Assembly: GCF_001649575.2 (NCBI RefSeq)
Contig: NC_051445.1
Span: forward strand, 11,241,944-11,305,943
Reading direction: 5' to 3'
From: Kryptolebias marmoratus
Lineage: Eukaryota; Chordata; Actinopteri; Cyprinodontiformes; Rivulidae
DNA length: 64,000 bases
Shown in pieces: positions 49,578 through 61,773 of the stretch. A program made the translations under genes and the position numbers. The first letter of the stretch is position 1, and every line of letters starts with the position of its first letter. The notes beneath the pieces are model-generated. The model saw nothing but the letters and a program-made list of their open reading frames with translations, ran no database searches and was not told the DNA's origin.

Positions 49578-50764
49578 GTAAGGAACTGTCCCGTTTCCTG
49601 CCATTTTTAACACAATTATTTAAGTATAAAAATATGAAATTATTTATTAACTTCTGCTAGCTGCAGCGTTATGGAAATTATAGGTTTACCGATTGTTTTA
49701 TATCGTAAATTACATGTTAGCTAACGGCTAGCTTTAGCTAAAGTTAGCTCTTCAGTCAGTAGAATTTTAACACAGGATTAGAAGAAAATGTAATGCCATC
49801 AAAATAATTTTGGTTTCACTAACCCTAAAGCTCAAATATATCAAACAATAATGACAACTCTGAAAAGTTTGTGTAACAAAGTCCAAACATGAACCAGTTT
49901 AAGAGAATCAATAAAATACATCTTTTAATTAAACATTAAGGTGAAGAACTGTACAGTAATAGTATTGTATAAGATGGCAAAAATGTGGGTTTTGTTTGTT
50001 TTAGTGAGTAAACACCATACTTGGAGCAAAAAGTTGAAATAGTCGTAAACTGAGACGTGTAACAGGGCAGGTACAGGTGTCAAAAGAAAGAAATGAGATA
50101 ACTCCAAAGGTTAATGTTTGAACGTGTTTAAAACAAAACAAGGAATGAATGAATGAGCCTCAAACAGCAACATAAAAAGGAGAAAACCTTGGGGTTAAAT
50201 AAAGCTTTTTTGTTATTATTGATTAGGGACTTTTAATAATCTAAAACAACAACAACAAAAACACATACTTAAAGTATGTGTCATTCGTTCCTTAATGTAA
50301 GTTTAAAACGAATTAAAACAACTATTCATAAAGTGCCACAAAAAAATCAATTACTGCTCACATCATATTTAACAAAACTAGAAATCTGACTGAAAAAGGA
50401 AAAAACCTAAAAGTTTCTAAAAGAAACATTTGGCATTGACAAATACAAACTTCATAGAGTCATTCATTATGTATCAACTTTAAGTAATAGTTGAAATAAG
50501 TAATCCTGATTAGGACAGTCCTGGTTAACTGTAACCTGTCACTGTGCAAGCTTAAATAATAATCTTTTTAACTAGTTTTAATAGTCAGTCTCAGGTTAAA
50601 CATTGCCTTAGTATCCCATTAACCACTGGGTGGCCATGAACTCCGTCAGGTGACTAACAAAACAAAGATTATCAGGCGCTGAAGCCCCTCCCCTGCCTCT
50701 CTGCTTTCTTTGCGTGATGTGGGTCAAGTGAGTGAACGTGGAGCAGTGTGAGCGTGAGTCGGTC
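49578..50764. other. No gene seen
   Basis: AT-rich sequence, probably intronic or intergenic. No exon, RNA gene or named repeat was recognised. Confidence 0.5.
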
Positions 50765-50868
50765 ATGGCGAGCCTGAGGCTACATCAGTCTGACCCCTTC
50801 CTCCTCCTTCTCCTCCTCTTCCTCCTCCTACAAGACACCTACGCTGTCAAAGTGCTAAGGACAAATCT
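50765..50868 (+). CDS. Candidate signal-peptide exon, unidentified
   Basis: ATG in a fair context (GTCATGG) opens 34 codons that look like a secretory leader: MASLRLHQSDPF, then a ten-residue Leu/Phe core, then LQDTYAVKVLRTN. A possible donor (AATCT followed by GTATGC) ends it in phase 2; without splicing the frame stops six codons later. The Leu core is encoded by CTC-type repeats, so chance is a real alternative. No partner exon was identified. Confidence 0.25.
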
Positions 50869-51339
50869 GTATGCAAATAAAACGTGATTTATCCATTATC
50901 GTTAGGACGTTAGACATTTAACCCTATTGTGTTTACTCCTTCAACACGGTGCAACTCCCACATTGTTATCCCCCATACGCCTCAGATAATCACTCCTATC
51001 CGCTCAGAGTTTACCTCCTCACTCAACTGTAATTAGACTCGCACCACGAGCACGTAAATGACCAGTCAGAGGGAAATTTCCCCGTGTTTTTCAGCCCTTC
51101 AGCTGGACGTTTGAAAAGATGATTCAGCAGCATAAAGGAAGCTTCTTATTAGAAATATAAAAAAATAAAATACAAGGAGATTTGAGAAACTTTCAGTAAA
51201 ATGCTTTATATTACCTCACCACCACCATCTTGATAAATGTCTTTGTGTGTCATTCACAACACATACTCTGAGCTCTGCTCATTGCGCAAAATCTTTGGTT
51301 TAAACTTTGGCGTTAACCAATGACGTTGACCTTGTTTGT

Positions 51340-51695
51340 TTGTTAGCAAAATATCTCATGAACCACTTTAATGAACACTCTCAGAAAGCAACCATTGGAG
51401 GTAGGTCTAGAACTGATTAATCTTTGGAGTCGCCCTGATTCAAGATGGCCACCACAGATACCCAGGCTTTGTTAACAAAAAAAAGGCTACAACTTATGGA
51501 TACTGAGCTACAGTTTGATGTGGTAGTAGCTGAGAGTGATCCCCAACATGTACTCTGAGCGTGATATATTGCTTAATGTTCTTTTCGAGGTTTGACCAAA
51601 ATGGCTATAAATTTGGCTTGATTTTAGTTTGAAACTGTGTTCTGAAAGGTGGCGGGTGATAAGCATTCCTTCAGAGAATGCAAGTTCTTTAATGT
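51340..51695 (+). repeat. Dispersed copy of the 270-base repeat family with hairpin tail
   Basis: The copy contains AAAATATCTCATGAACCAC, then GATTCAAGATGGCC, then GGTAGTAGCTGAGAGTGAT, and ends in a hairpin, GCATTC-CTTCAGA-GAATGC (51,663-51,681). About ten bases later comes TTCTTTAA. The same order of phrases is found at 52,755-53,072 and, without the hairpin, in the array at 63,330-64,000. Confidence 0.75.
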
Positions 51696-51969
51696 TGTCT
51701 AAGTTACTGATATTCTGCAACCCAAATGATGACTTATTTCATGTAGAAAATCATTTGCAGACCACTTTCTGTGCATTACTGCTGTAAGAAAGTACTAAAG
51801 AAAAGTTTTTAGTTACATAAACAGGAAAATAATTGCTAACATTTCATTTCAAATGCCCAAAACAACTATTTATTTTATTTGTTTTAGATGAAAAGCTCAA
51901 TGTTTGTCAAAGTTGTTACAATGTCCACGCAAAACCGCTTTTTTCAGTTGTTTGGTTCAAATTTTCACC

Positions 51970-52330
51970 CTAATTCTCAGTCAGACCCTGTGTTTCTGGG
52001 ACGCGTCCGGAGGTTGGGATTAAATGATGAGCGAGCCGACCGGCAGCGCACACAAACTCCGTCTCACCCGAATCTGTCCCCCGCACGTCCCGCCTGTCCC
52101 CCTCCTGTCTCCCCACCTGCCCGTCTGTCCGGCCAGCCCTGTTGCATAATGACACCTCGGCACGAAACGCGACAACATGGCCGATATTTCTGCACGACGG
52201 GAGAACAAAACACACACTCTTCATGAAACATCTGAACTCCAGCTCTGTAACGCAGGAACGCGACACGTTCAGTCGCCACTTGGTGTCCAGGATCTGCAAA
52301 AGCATCCGTTGAGTCTCACGAGTGTCTGAT
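51970..52330. other. GC-rich unassigned segment
   Basis: A pocket of C- and CpG-rich sequence (richest at 52,010-52,140) in AT-rich surroundings. Frames of 112 codons (plus) and 121 codons (minus) overlap here. Neither has a recognisable domain, so I do not call a gene. Confidence 0.3.
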
Positions 52331-52754
52331 TTCACATTGATCTTAATTACCAGCTTGACTTCTGTTATGAATTGGTCTTATCGCTGTAATTTTTTATAAT
52401 TTTTTTTACAAATGGCCCTATTGGCTGTATTGCTCATCTTCCTCCGCTGAGCCTTTTTTTTTTTTTTGGCTTTTCAAAGTGCAGTCTGGTATATTTCATC
52501 ATGCTGGCCCAGTTTTCTTTCACTGCTGTCTGACAGGGGCCGTAAATCATCTTGGAAGATCCGGTCGCGGGGGACTCCGCTGTCTGAACTTCCCACCTCG
52601 GGCCGCCAGGACCTCAGAGCGTTCGCTCTTCGCACGTGATAAATTCCAAGTCACCCACCGACGAACGAAGCCTTTTTATCTCACGACTCTGTTTGCTGTC
52701 GCCCGCTGCCTGCGGTGGAGCGACGGTGTATTTACCCACGCGTGTGTGTGTGGG

Positions 52755-53072
52755 TACCAAAATATCTCATGTATCTCTGAGCAGATTTTAATGAAAGCAA
52801 ATATTGACTGATTCGCTTTTTGGAGTCAGTCCACCTCAACTCAAACAGGGCTACACCTGCTTGAAGTTTACAGCTACAGAGCTAAAAGCTGGTGCGGTAG
52901 TAGCTGAGAGTCATTCACAACACGTGCTCCGAGCCCTTACAGATCATGTGAGAACTTACACATGATGATATTTTCAAGGTTGAACTCATAAAAAGATCTG
53001 AGTTTAAAACTTGCATGAAAGGCGGCCAGCAGTTTGCATTCCTTCAAGAATGCCGAGCCCTTTAGTTTCAGT
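52755..53072 (+). repeat. Second dispersed copy of the 270-base repeat family with hairpin tail
   Basis: The copy contains AAAATATCTCATG, GGTGCGGTAGTAGCTGAGAG and the hairpin GCATTC-CTTCAA-GAATGC (53,036-53,053), followed by CCCTTTAG. It is more diverged in its first half than the copy at 51,340-51,695. Confidence 0.7.
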
Positions 53073-53109
53073 GTTTTTATTTATTTATTTATACCATTTT
53101 AGGGCTTCA

Positions 53110-53350
53110 CACTCTGCTGTTTCCACACACCTACTGTCAGTCCATCACACCTGGCGACATCCGAGCAGTGGTGGAAGACGGCGTCACCGCGGCGCGGGCC
53201 CCTCGAGAACACATCCAGGCCAGAGAAACTGATGAGGACGTTATCGGCCCGTAGCTCGGCCGCGCCCCCCCAAATCTCACAGACAATGTCAGGACATACA
53301 CGTGAGTCCTTGAAAGCCGAGTCCTGACGCCTCGAGTCTTCACCCAAACG
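53110..53350. other. GC-rich segment, open on both strands, unassigned
   Basis: A GC- and CpG-rich stretch. On the plus strand, after a TTTTAG acceptor-like site, a frame reads YCQSITPGDIRAVVEDG up to a TAG; on the minus strand an 82-codon frame is open. I recognise neither. It could be an exon of the unidentified genes hinted at on either side, or simply GC-rich intergenic sequence. Confidence 0.2.
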
Positions 53351-53399
53351 GTGACATCACAGCGATGGAGACCACAGGTGGCGGGCAGAGAACCCCCCC

Positions 53400-53451
53400 N
53401 NNNNNNNNNNNNNNNNNNNNNNNNNNNNNNNNNNNNNNNNNNNNNNNNNNN
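53400..53451. other. Assembly gap (52 N)
   Basis: The gap is preceded by a C-run, in intergenic sequence. A single ambiguous base also occurs at 56,222, and a further gap of 55 N at 61,774-61,828. Confidence 0.95.
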
Positions 53452-54437
53452 CTCTGTTTCTGAGAGCTACCTGAAGGTGAAGATGACTTCAGAAACAGCT
53501 CAGATTTTAGATTTTCCCTTTCAGGGCAGCTTTAATTAACGGAGGGGCTGGTTTGTGACGAGGGCGAGTTGGGTGTAAATGAAGAAGCACCTCATTGTGT
53601 CATCGCACGTCCTTACGTGTTCGTCACGCGGGGCGGACGACACAGTTAAACAGGTCAAACCCGTCCGGCGGGGGGAGGGGGGGGGACACGCAGACCCACA
53701 GATAAAAGCCACACAACAGGGGATAAGAAGTGCAGCAAGTTCGTTACGTGCAAGGACTCACATACACAGGCTCAAATAATCCCCACACATGCTTGTTGCT
53801 TAAGTGAAAACATCTACAACCATTAAATGTGCTTTAAAGGGATAGTTCAGAGCTTTTACCTCCGTGGAAGGAATCCTGACGTTTTAATACACGGCCTCAG
53901 AAACGGAGTTTAAGTCTAGTCTGAGTGGGGTTCAGGCCGACGTGGAGCGCTGCTGCGTTGAAACAACTACAATCCCTCTGAAAAATCATAATAAGTCACA
54001 GAAATGTGGATCCGCGAACTACCGGTTTTAGCTTTACGTGTTTATTCTGGCAGAAACGTTTTAACATCCTCGTTGGCAGCGCACCAGGCTGCACAGGAAG
54101 CGGCACAGCGAACTGCTGCTGTTTGTGCTCAACATCCATCTGTTTTTTCATTTTCCCTCTCTTGTCCGTGGTCGGGACGCGGAGGCAACCAGTCCGGGAG
54201 GGAAATCTGGACACGCCTTGAGGTCCGAACTCGAGTTGGAAACCCATTAATATGCGAAAAGTTTAATAAAACCTTCCGTTTTCGCACATCTTCATAGGGG
54301 TCAAAGTCGTTCAATAACCTCAACTTTTTCCCAGTTTCTGGGACACCAAACTCAGAAAATAACTAACTAAATGTTGCACACAGAACCCATCTCATTCAAA
54401 GTCCTTCCTCTGTTAATGTGCTTTGTTCCTCTTCCAG

Positions 54438-54534
54438 CACGGTGTCGACACATCCTGTTCTCGCACACTGATGACCTCAGTCGAAGTGCTCCATTTCGTC
54501 AACATGGTGTCTTTCAAAGCGCTGTCCACAACAG
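54438..54534 (+). CDS. Candidate internal exon, unidentified
   Basis: A strong acceptor (a pyrimidine-rich tract ending TTCCTCTTCCAG) and a strong donor (ACAACAG followed by GTAAGA) bound 97 bases. Two frames are open throughout. One reads RCRHILFSHTDDLSRSAPF and has the phase needed to follow the exon at 49,493-49,577. The other reads HGVDTSCSRTLM. Which, if either, is used cannot be told from sequence alone, and no homologue comes to mind. Confidence 0.35.
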
Positions 54535-54592
54535 GTAAGACAATACTCGTTCGTAGCCTCTCCACAGAACCCCCACTTCAAATGATCTAAAC

Positions 54593-54730
54593 CAGTCCTG
54601 GTCCTGGAGGGGCCACCATCCTGCAGGTCTTCTGGTTCTACGGAAGCCTGTGAATCACTCAGTCATTCAGATCAGGTGAGTCAAAGCAGAGAAACACCTA
54701 AATCGTGCAGGACGGTGGTCCTTCAGGACA
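54593..54730. mobile_element. Short palindromic MITE
   Basis: The left end reads CAGTCCTGGTCCTGGAGGGG, and the right end is its imperfect reverse complement (TGGTCCTTCAGGACATCC). The interior repeats the pattern inwardly (GCAGGTCTTCTGG against AATCGTGCAGG). It resembles a widespread fish hAT-type MITE and has no coding capacity. Confidence 0.6.
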
Positions 54731-54734
54731 TCCA

Positions 54735-56400
54735 AACTGTCACTTTAAGGAATATTCTTTGACTGTAAACTTTAATAAAGTGCTGATCGCTTCACTGGGC
54801 CGCTCGAACCCACAAACACAAACAGCTAGATCAAAAACGAGCTGCAACAGATTCCCTTCATGTTCTCCTAAACTGCTGCAAGGTCAAGTGTCCTTCTTTT
54901 GTCCTCCACGCGTCCTCTGCGCGTCCTTCTCTTCCTTAACCCCTCGTTCTCCCAGCTCCAGAGGAAGGGGAAAAAAAGGGGGGGGGGTGTAGCGTTGTTG
55001 GGGAGAAGCAGGGCGATGGCTCTGCTAAAAACTGCATGGATACAAGGGGGGGGGTGGAGAGGGATGGAGGCTGGGTCGGCTCTGTTAACGTAACGCTGCG
55101 CAGTCAGTGTGTCACAGACGGGCCCGCCACAGAATCAGCCAGTCAGTGTGTCAGCCTGTCCGCCGAGCAGCAGGGAACGCGTGTGCAGCGGGCGCTTGTC
55201 AAAACCCTGCCTGAATTTCACATTTCTAAATAAAAAAAACAACAAACAAATTATCTGTATGTATCGTTAAACATAAACGATAAAATAAAACCTTTAAAAA
55301 CTCAGACTTCTGATTCTTATAAGCGCATAGAGACTTCTTAGACCTGGTAGTTTCTTCCTCACTCACTTCAATTTATTAAAGCTCTTCATGATCTGTTTAT
55401 AGATTATACCGTACAACAATAACAGGTTGAATTCAGCCATGTTTTTTTTCCACCTGTGCTGTTGAACGAGTGCTTCGGATCGTGCAAAAAGATCCAAGAA
55501 AGTCATCTTTTCTGGCATCGGGTCACACATTCGTCTTTTTTTTTATTATTCTAACTTCATTTTTATTGCAGTTGATTGGAGTTTCTATCAGCCTCACATC
55601 AAAATGACACCAAGCTTTAAAGAGTTTTATTTCCTCTGCTTGTAGAGCGTCAACTCAGCCTGGCTCATCCATGACATTTTTTTATTTTATTTTTGTGTTT
55701 TCTCTCTTTGCACGTGAAACTCCAGTTGTTTTTGGCGTGACGCAGGTTACGAACGATGCCCAAATACCCAAATATACTTTCTGTCGTTGGATCGCTTTTC
55801 AGTTACGTCGTATTAAAACTTCCTAAGCAGTTATCCGAAAGGTTCAAACAGGGATTTCCCACCCGACTGGGAGATTTCTGACAACTTCTATGCGTCAGAA
55901 ATGCTAATTCTCTCGATTTATCTCAGCGTTTGTTCTCTAATCCATCTTTAAAACAATCCTTTTATCTTGGAGACTCATCTTGGGAGTAAAATCGGTCGTT
56001 TCCCGTTAATTGACTGTATTAAAACATCGCGGTTGCGCGCACAGAAAGTGGTCAGTGCTGATGCTTTCAAGACGCCGCCTCGCCAGACTTATTTCTTCTA
56101 TTTATAGCAGGTATTTACTTTAATTAGGATGATCCCCTGAAATTACAATTACTTCAAATGAACGGAGACTTCCACGCAGGGGTGTTCGGTCTCTGCTGTG
56201 GCAGCTGGTTGGAGGATCAGCNCACCACCACCACCACTTTCAGTCCGATTAGAGGCCGCGGTCCCGCAGCCCCTCCTTGGCGCACGCTTCAACCCGTCCG
56301 GTCTTTAAACCTGCGCCCCGCTGAGCCTCACATCTGCTGAGCGAGAAGCGAGCTTTCACAAAACACAGGTCCGGTGTCACCGACAAAAACAAGCAAGAAA
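54735..56400. other. No gene supported; intergenic
   Basis: GC-richer up to about 55,220 with a G-run at 54,979-54,988, then AT-rich. Open frames lack recognisable motifs. Confidence 0.45.
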
Positions 56401-56433
56401 GACAGGGCTTGGCTTTCCAAAAAACATGTGTCG

Positions 56434-56439
56434 TTTATT
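56434..56439 (-). terminator. ciart: Possible distal polyadenylation signal of ciart
   Basis: AATAAA on the minus strand, followed downstream by a GT-rich stretch. If used, the ciart 3' UTR would be about 2.7 kb and would explain the gene-free interval 56,440-59,177. A nearer candidate is at 58,369-58,374. Confidence 0.35.
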
Positions 56440-58706
56440 AAAAGAGAGTTTTCTTCGCGTGTTATCAATGCAAAAACGAAACAAAACATAAAAAGAGAGA
56501 GAGAGAGAGAGATCAGGAAGATATTACCCCTTAAAGATGAGGTGAAACGAAGACGGAGCTCGGTTAGAGACAAGATACTAACTGGATTGAGGGAGACATT
56601 GGAGAGAGAGAGAGGGAGGGAGGTGAGTGGGGGAGGGGAGGCCTGGGGGTGAGGATTTGGTTTTTTTTTACAGTCAGTTTCTACAGCTTTAATAAGAAAA
56701 AAAGGCAGCTAACTGAAACAGGACATCGTTATTGTCTGACCGATCAGCAGCGGTCGCTACAGTAGAAAACGTGAAACGAAAAGGATGTAAATAAGTGCAA
56801 TTGTCGTGCTCCGACAGTAAACAGGAGTGAGGCTGACCCTACGGCTCGAACCACCCACACCAATTCAAAAAATATGTTTAATATCTACAATACGATTGGC
56901 AACACGTGTAGATTCAGTCGCGTCAATGAAAAATATTAATGTCGTTAGTGTGTTTCCAAACAAGGTGAGGGGCTTCCTATGAAACATCGAAGTTAGCGCT
57001 GGAATTAGAATAATACGAGCAGCAGTGGAAGGCGAATAAAGATTTCCTACAGAATATATAGTTTTTCGACATTTTCTTTTTGTTTTGTTTTTTTCAAGTC
57101 TTTAAAAGCACCAGCTTCAGGGGGATAATTAAAACCTATTGAAGTGGAGTTCTGTGGAAAGGTTATAAACAATTAAGAATCTTACCCGCTGTAGATATCT
57201 CTTTAAACAAGATCTGTTTGTGGAAACTGAGCTTAACTCTGACCGGAATGATGAGCTAATGGCTAGTCTGACCAAAGCGGGATCCTCGCCATCTCAGAAG
57301 AACTCTTAACGGTTCAGGGAAAATGTCATTTAAAAAAAACCAAAAAAAAAAAAAACCTTTGCAACATTAAGAGTTTCAAACGGTTATTTACGAAGGATTC
57401 TGCGGTTATCTGCCGGTGCGGAGAGCGGCGGCAGCTAGCTGTAGCACTTTCGGTGCAGCCTGGGGGCTCCCCACGATACAATCGCTTTGGCCCCCACTCC
57501 GACTAGCTGTCAGCTCATCACTCTGGTCAGAATTAAACTGCTGTTCACTGCATCTGCAACAGGTTAGATACTAATTGTTCGTAACTCCTAACCTCTCCAC
57601 CCTAATAGATCTGAACTATCAATTTAAGTGCAGTTCAGTCTGCTCCTCCACTGATAAGAGCTAAAAGAAAAGCTCCAAAATAAAAAAAAATTAAAAAAAG
57701 GCTTAGTTGTTCATAATAAGACAGTAATCACTGCTGATGGTGTTAGTTGGAGACGTGGGCAGCGTGGACGAACTGTAGCTGTCAGAATACTAACTTAATA
57801 CTTACTTAATTAAACTTAATTTGTTCTCCCTTTTTTTTTTTTTTTTTAAACGTCTTATTTAACTGATAATGCTGTTGGTTTTGTGCGTATCTGTTTGAAA
57901 GTCGGAAACCAAAGCCTGCACGTGCTGCAGGCCCACCGGACCAAACGAGTTCTCGTTCTGGGAAACGCGGACAATCAAAATGCACCGAAAAGCACCAGAG
58001 AACTTCGCTGAACACATCGTTAAAAAAAAAAAAAAGGCACAGTAGTCCAATAGTCCAGTCGAAATATTTCACCTGTTTGTTGTTGTTTTTTTCTTTCCTT
58101 ACTCTTCATGACAGCGATAAAAAAAATAAAAAATAAAACAAAATGAAATGTAAAAAGCTTCTTCCAAATTGCCTTTAAAAAGCCCATGAGCCAAACTGCG
58201 CGGTTGCACAGCTGGAGATAATCAGCTGCCCGATCAATAAATAGAAACAATAATAAATAGCTGCAGCGGTTGATCAGAACATGAATAAATTAACTGTCAA
58301 GTGTCTTTGAGTGGTCCTTGTTTTCGTTCTCCTCAAGCTGGCCTTTTAAGAAAAGTCCTTATTAATTTTTTATTTTTTTTTTGATTTTTGATTTTTTTTA
58401 CGACCCTGATTGCCGGTCTGGTCCGCGTCACAGCGGGAAGTCTCTCGCGTGAACCTCAGATGCCACAGCGTCGCTCCTCTCGATCTGCCGGCCGAGCGTT
58501 CGGAGTACATTCGAGGCTCGTTGCATCGTTTCCCCCTCCACCGACCCTAACGCACCACATTTACAGTACGGTAATCAACGTTTTGAATTTCTCGCGTCGT
58601 TAGTAAGAAGATGCTCTTCACTCACTTCAGTATCACTTCTTTTTTTTTGTTGTTTTCTTGCTCTGCTAGCTTCTTGTCTATCTACAAGTAAATGCCGAGT
58701 CTGCCA

Positions 58707-58737
<31 letters not shown>

Positions 58738-59177
58738 CAGCTCCGTTCTCTCCTCTGGATTCAGTCGTACGATTTTAAGCTTCTCCTTTTAATACTGACA
58801 TCAGATTTTTCTGCTTTCAGAGCGTTAGTCCTTCAAGTTAGAGTTGTGCTAAAACAGCCATCTTTGAATATATTTGATTGCTTTCATGCTGAAAAGTAAC
58901 GATCAGTTCAAGTATCTTTAAGTTTTCTTTCTTTTAACTGCTTCCTCTTTTGTGCGTTTTTCTCTTTTTTACACCATTATTGTTCTTTAATAGATCTAAT
59001 TAGATATATCTCATTTGAAATAATAATTTTGACATCTATTTGAAACTTTTCTTTCATTTCCTCCTCGTAAAACTCGTTTATGATCTCAGGCCGTCACCCT
59101 CTTCCCTTGTTTGTGTCGCAGCAGCTTTAGGCCTGGTGATGTAAGAAGACGGAAGCTGCCGGCTCTTTGCTCGTGCA
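56440..59177 (-). other. Probable ciart 3' UTR and flank; simple repeats
   Basis: Downstream of the ciart stop. It contains a (GA)n run at 56,493-56,513, several A/T runs and a poly-A run of 28 at 58,706-58,733. No other coding sequence was recognised. Confidence 0.4.
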
Positions 59178-61336
59178 TCAGGTCTCTAAGGTGGAGGGCC
59201 TCACCCCGGGCGGAGGCTTCAGCGTGACGAGCGGACACTGGTTTTGACCGTGGCATGTCCCAGTGGTCTCCATCCCGCTCTGCTGTCCGAGAACAGGCTG
59301 GCTTTGGCACTGGATCGGCTTCTTCTGGGTTTCGGGGCGCTCCGAGGGAGTGGTGGACGAGACGGAGCTGTCTTGCGTCGCCGGGCTGCTCGTCCCGTGT
59401 GGCGTCAGGACGCTTTTGTTGACGCCCTCCCTTTCCGCGCCCTGGTGCGAGAGGCAGGCTTTCCGCGGGGACGGGATGGGAGCGACGTGCACCCACGTCA
59501 GCCTCGGCTCGGAGCTCTGAGCGGCCTTGTACGCCGACAAGTCGTCCGGTTCCTCGTTGCCGCTGTCACCTCCCTTCGCCTGGCTGTTACGGGCCACGTC
59601 CGGAAGGTGCTGGTTTGCGTCGCACGTCAGACGTGGAGAAGAGGGAGACAGGTCCCTTCTGTCCTGATTGTGCTTCAGCCTTCTCTCGTCTGTGCCGACA
59701 CGGGGACACTTGGTGGGCACGGGGGACGGCGTGGGGGAGTCTGTGCCAGTCCAGCTAAGTCTGCGCTTCTGGAAAAAACCAACAGGGCAGAAAGCAAGTG
59801 AATGAAAAGCTCGGTCTGTGTTAGCGCGACTCGCGTGGGCGGGGAGGGGGTAGCCTACTCGCCCCAGTAGGCACTCGGACTCCCAGGCATGCACGGGTTC
59901 TCACCTTAACGGGAATATGTAACTGATCCCTGTGTTTATGTGGCGGGGTGTAGCTGGACGTGTCCAGGAGGGAGTGAGCGGGGGAAGTGGCGACGCTCGA
60001 GGACGAAGTCACAGACTGAGTGCAGATTTGGGGGAACCAAAGCTTCAGCATCATCTCCACCTGAAGCAGGGTGTTCAGGTACTTCTCCCTAACAAACAAG
60101 ACAAAAGGTGAAAGCTTACGGTGAGGAAAACGCGATAAAGAGATTCTTCCATCGCCTAAAAAAAACAAAAACAAAAAAAACAGCTGCAGTTTCTACACGC
60201 TTTACAAGCCCCTTCTTTTGGTTTCTTTGCGCTGGTGGTGAATGTTGTAACCCTACCTACTCACAGGAATGTTCAATAAAACATGCAGCAGGAGATAAGA
60301 CTTGAAACATAAAGACTGCCTCACTGGGCTCCAATACAGTTTAATAATCATTCTGCAACCTTTAGTGATGCTGGAAGAGTATAAAGTGAAGGGTGGGACA
60401 GTGTGGATGTCATCTTACCCACAGTCAGGTCTCTGCAAAACCCCAACAATCCTCTGGATGCGATCCATGGCAACGCTCTGCTGGAAACTGCTTAAACCTG
60501 TCAATCAAAAACACAATCCTCCAGTCAGCATTTCCACTGAATGAACACACATGCGGCCGCGCGCAGCCACATGCACAGACACCACTTTCACTCGGCGCAT
60601 CGGTAAACCCCCGCCTAGCTAATGAGTAAGCTGCCGGACTGTCATTTTGTGCTGCACTTTGTGCTGCATCAATACAGCCTGCAACGCAACGAAACACTCC
60701 CCAGTTCAGTGGAATTGTCTCATAGCTTCTGTTTTTTTTTTTTTATTTTCGCACCTACAACTCTACCCACGAGTCCGCACGTGTCAGGTGGAGACGGTGA
60801 TTTCAGGCTGCTTACCGTGGTCGAATCGGCCCTTCTTCAGCCCATTCAGCAGCTCCAGCAGAGGCCTGACGAAACCCTGCAGCTCAGCACACTGACGGAG
60901 AAACAGAGAGATGAGATGGATTACAGCTTCAGAAGCGGTCTCCTGAGATTTCCTCTTTACACACATTGCTACATCATCCTTCCCCTCAGTCCGTTTTCTT
61001 TACCTTTTGAGCGAAAAGGAGATCTCCCTGTGATTTCGGTTTCTGGCTCGCAGGGCCCGTCTCCTCCAGGCCGAGGCGTTTGCCGCCACCCTCCGGCCCG
61101 TACGCTTCCTCCTCTTCCCCTTTATCCGTGAAGCCTTCCCACTGGGACCCGGCGCCCTTTGACGCCACGTTTCGCTTGGCCTCGGCGGCACCCGTCCCGC
61201 TGACGGAAGAAGAGTTGTCCGCCAGGAAGACATCGGCGTCGTCCTCGGCCTGCTCAGAGTCGCTGAGCAAGAGGCTGTCGCTGGAGCTCAGGGAATCGAA
61301 GGAGGGCTGGGTGGAAGTGCTTCCTTGGGACTGCAT
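59178..61336 (-). CDS. ciart: Circadian-associated transcriptional repressor (CHRONO), 5 coding exons, 420 codons
   Basis: Nuclear repressor that dampens CLOCK:BMAL1-driven transcription, a negative arm of the circadian clock. Coding exons, in order: 61,004-61,336; 60,816-60,891; 60,419-60,497; 59,905-60,088; 59,178-59,768, all GT/AG with matching phases. An acidic, Ser-rich N-terminus (SFDSLSSSDSLLLSDSEQ) leads into the conserved helical core: GDLLFAQKCAELQGFVRPL, LLNGLKKGRFDHGLSSFQQ, SVAMDRIQRIVGVLQ and KYLNTLLQVEMMLKLWFPQI. These match mammalian CIART closely, and the C-terminal LTWVHVAPIPSP matches its LTWIHTTPI motif. The human protein is 385 residues. The rest is low-complexity Pro/Ser/Thr and poorly conserved. 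The start is the first ATG, two bases after an AACAG acceptor at 61,339-61,343, so a non-coding exon lies upstream. Confidence 0.93.
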
Positions 61337-61773
61337 CGCTGTTGGGAGGGGAGGGGGCGGCGGCACGAAAGGTTAGGATCAGCAGAGAGAAGCACAACAC
61401 AGACTGGCAGGACACTTCAAGTGAGAAGTAGTTCATACAGAGAAGAAAGCATGCAGCACACAGGCATGCTTCCTGCTACAGCAACACTCCATTTTCCAGC
61501 CCCTCCACCAGTAAAAATCTACCTCCCACCACTCAAAATGGTGGAAACACCCGTGCCCCAGTTTAATGTGGTGCAGAGTGGGACTGGGGGGTGACGCAGG
61601 AGGCAAATAACGGTGGTACATGTCTGGCTTTCGTTGAGGAGAGTAAACTGTGCGGAGGGTGGGGGGGGATGGGAGCTCGTAGAGTAGAAATCAGAATAGG
61701 CACACTCCTCTCTGCCACAGCCTCCGGTGCTCACTGTAGCCCCTCCTCTCCTCTGTCTCGTGCTGCTAGCCAC

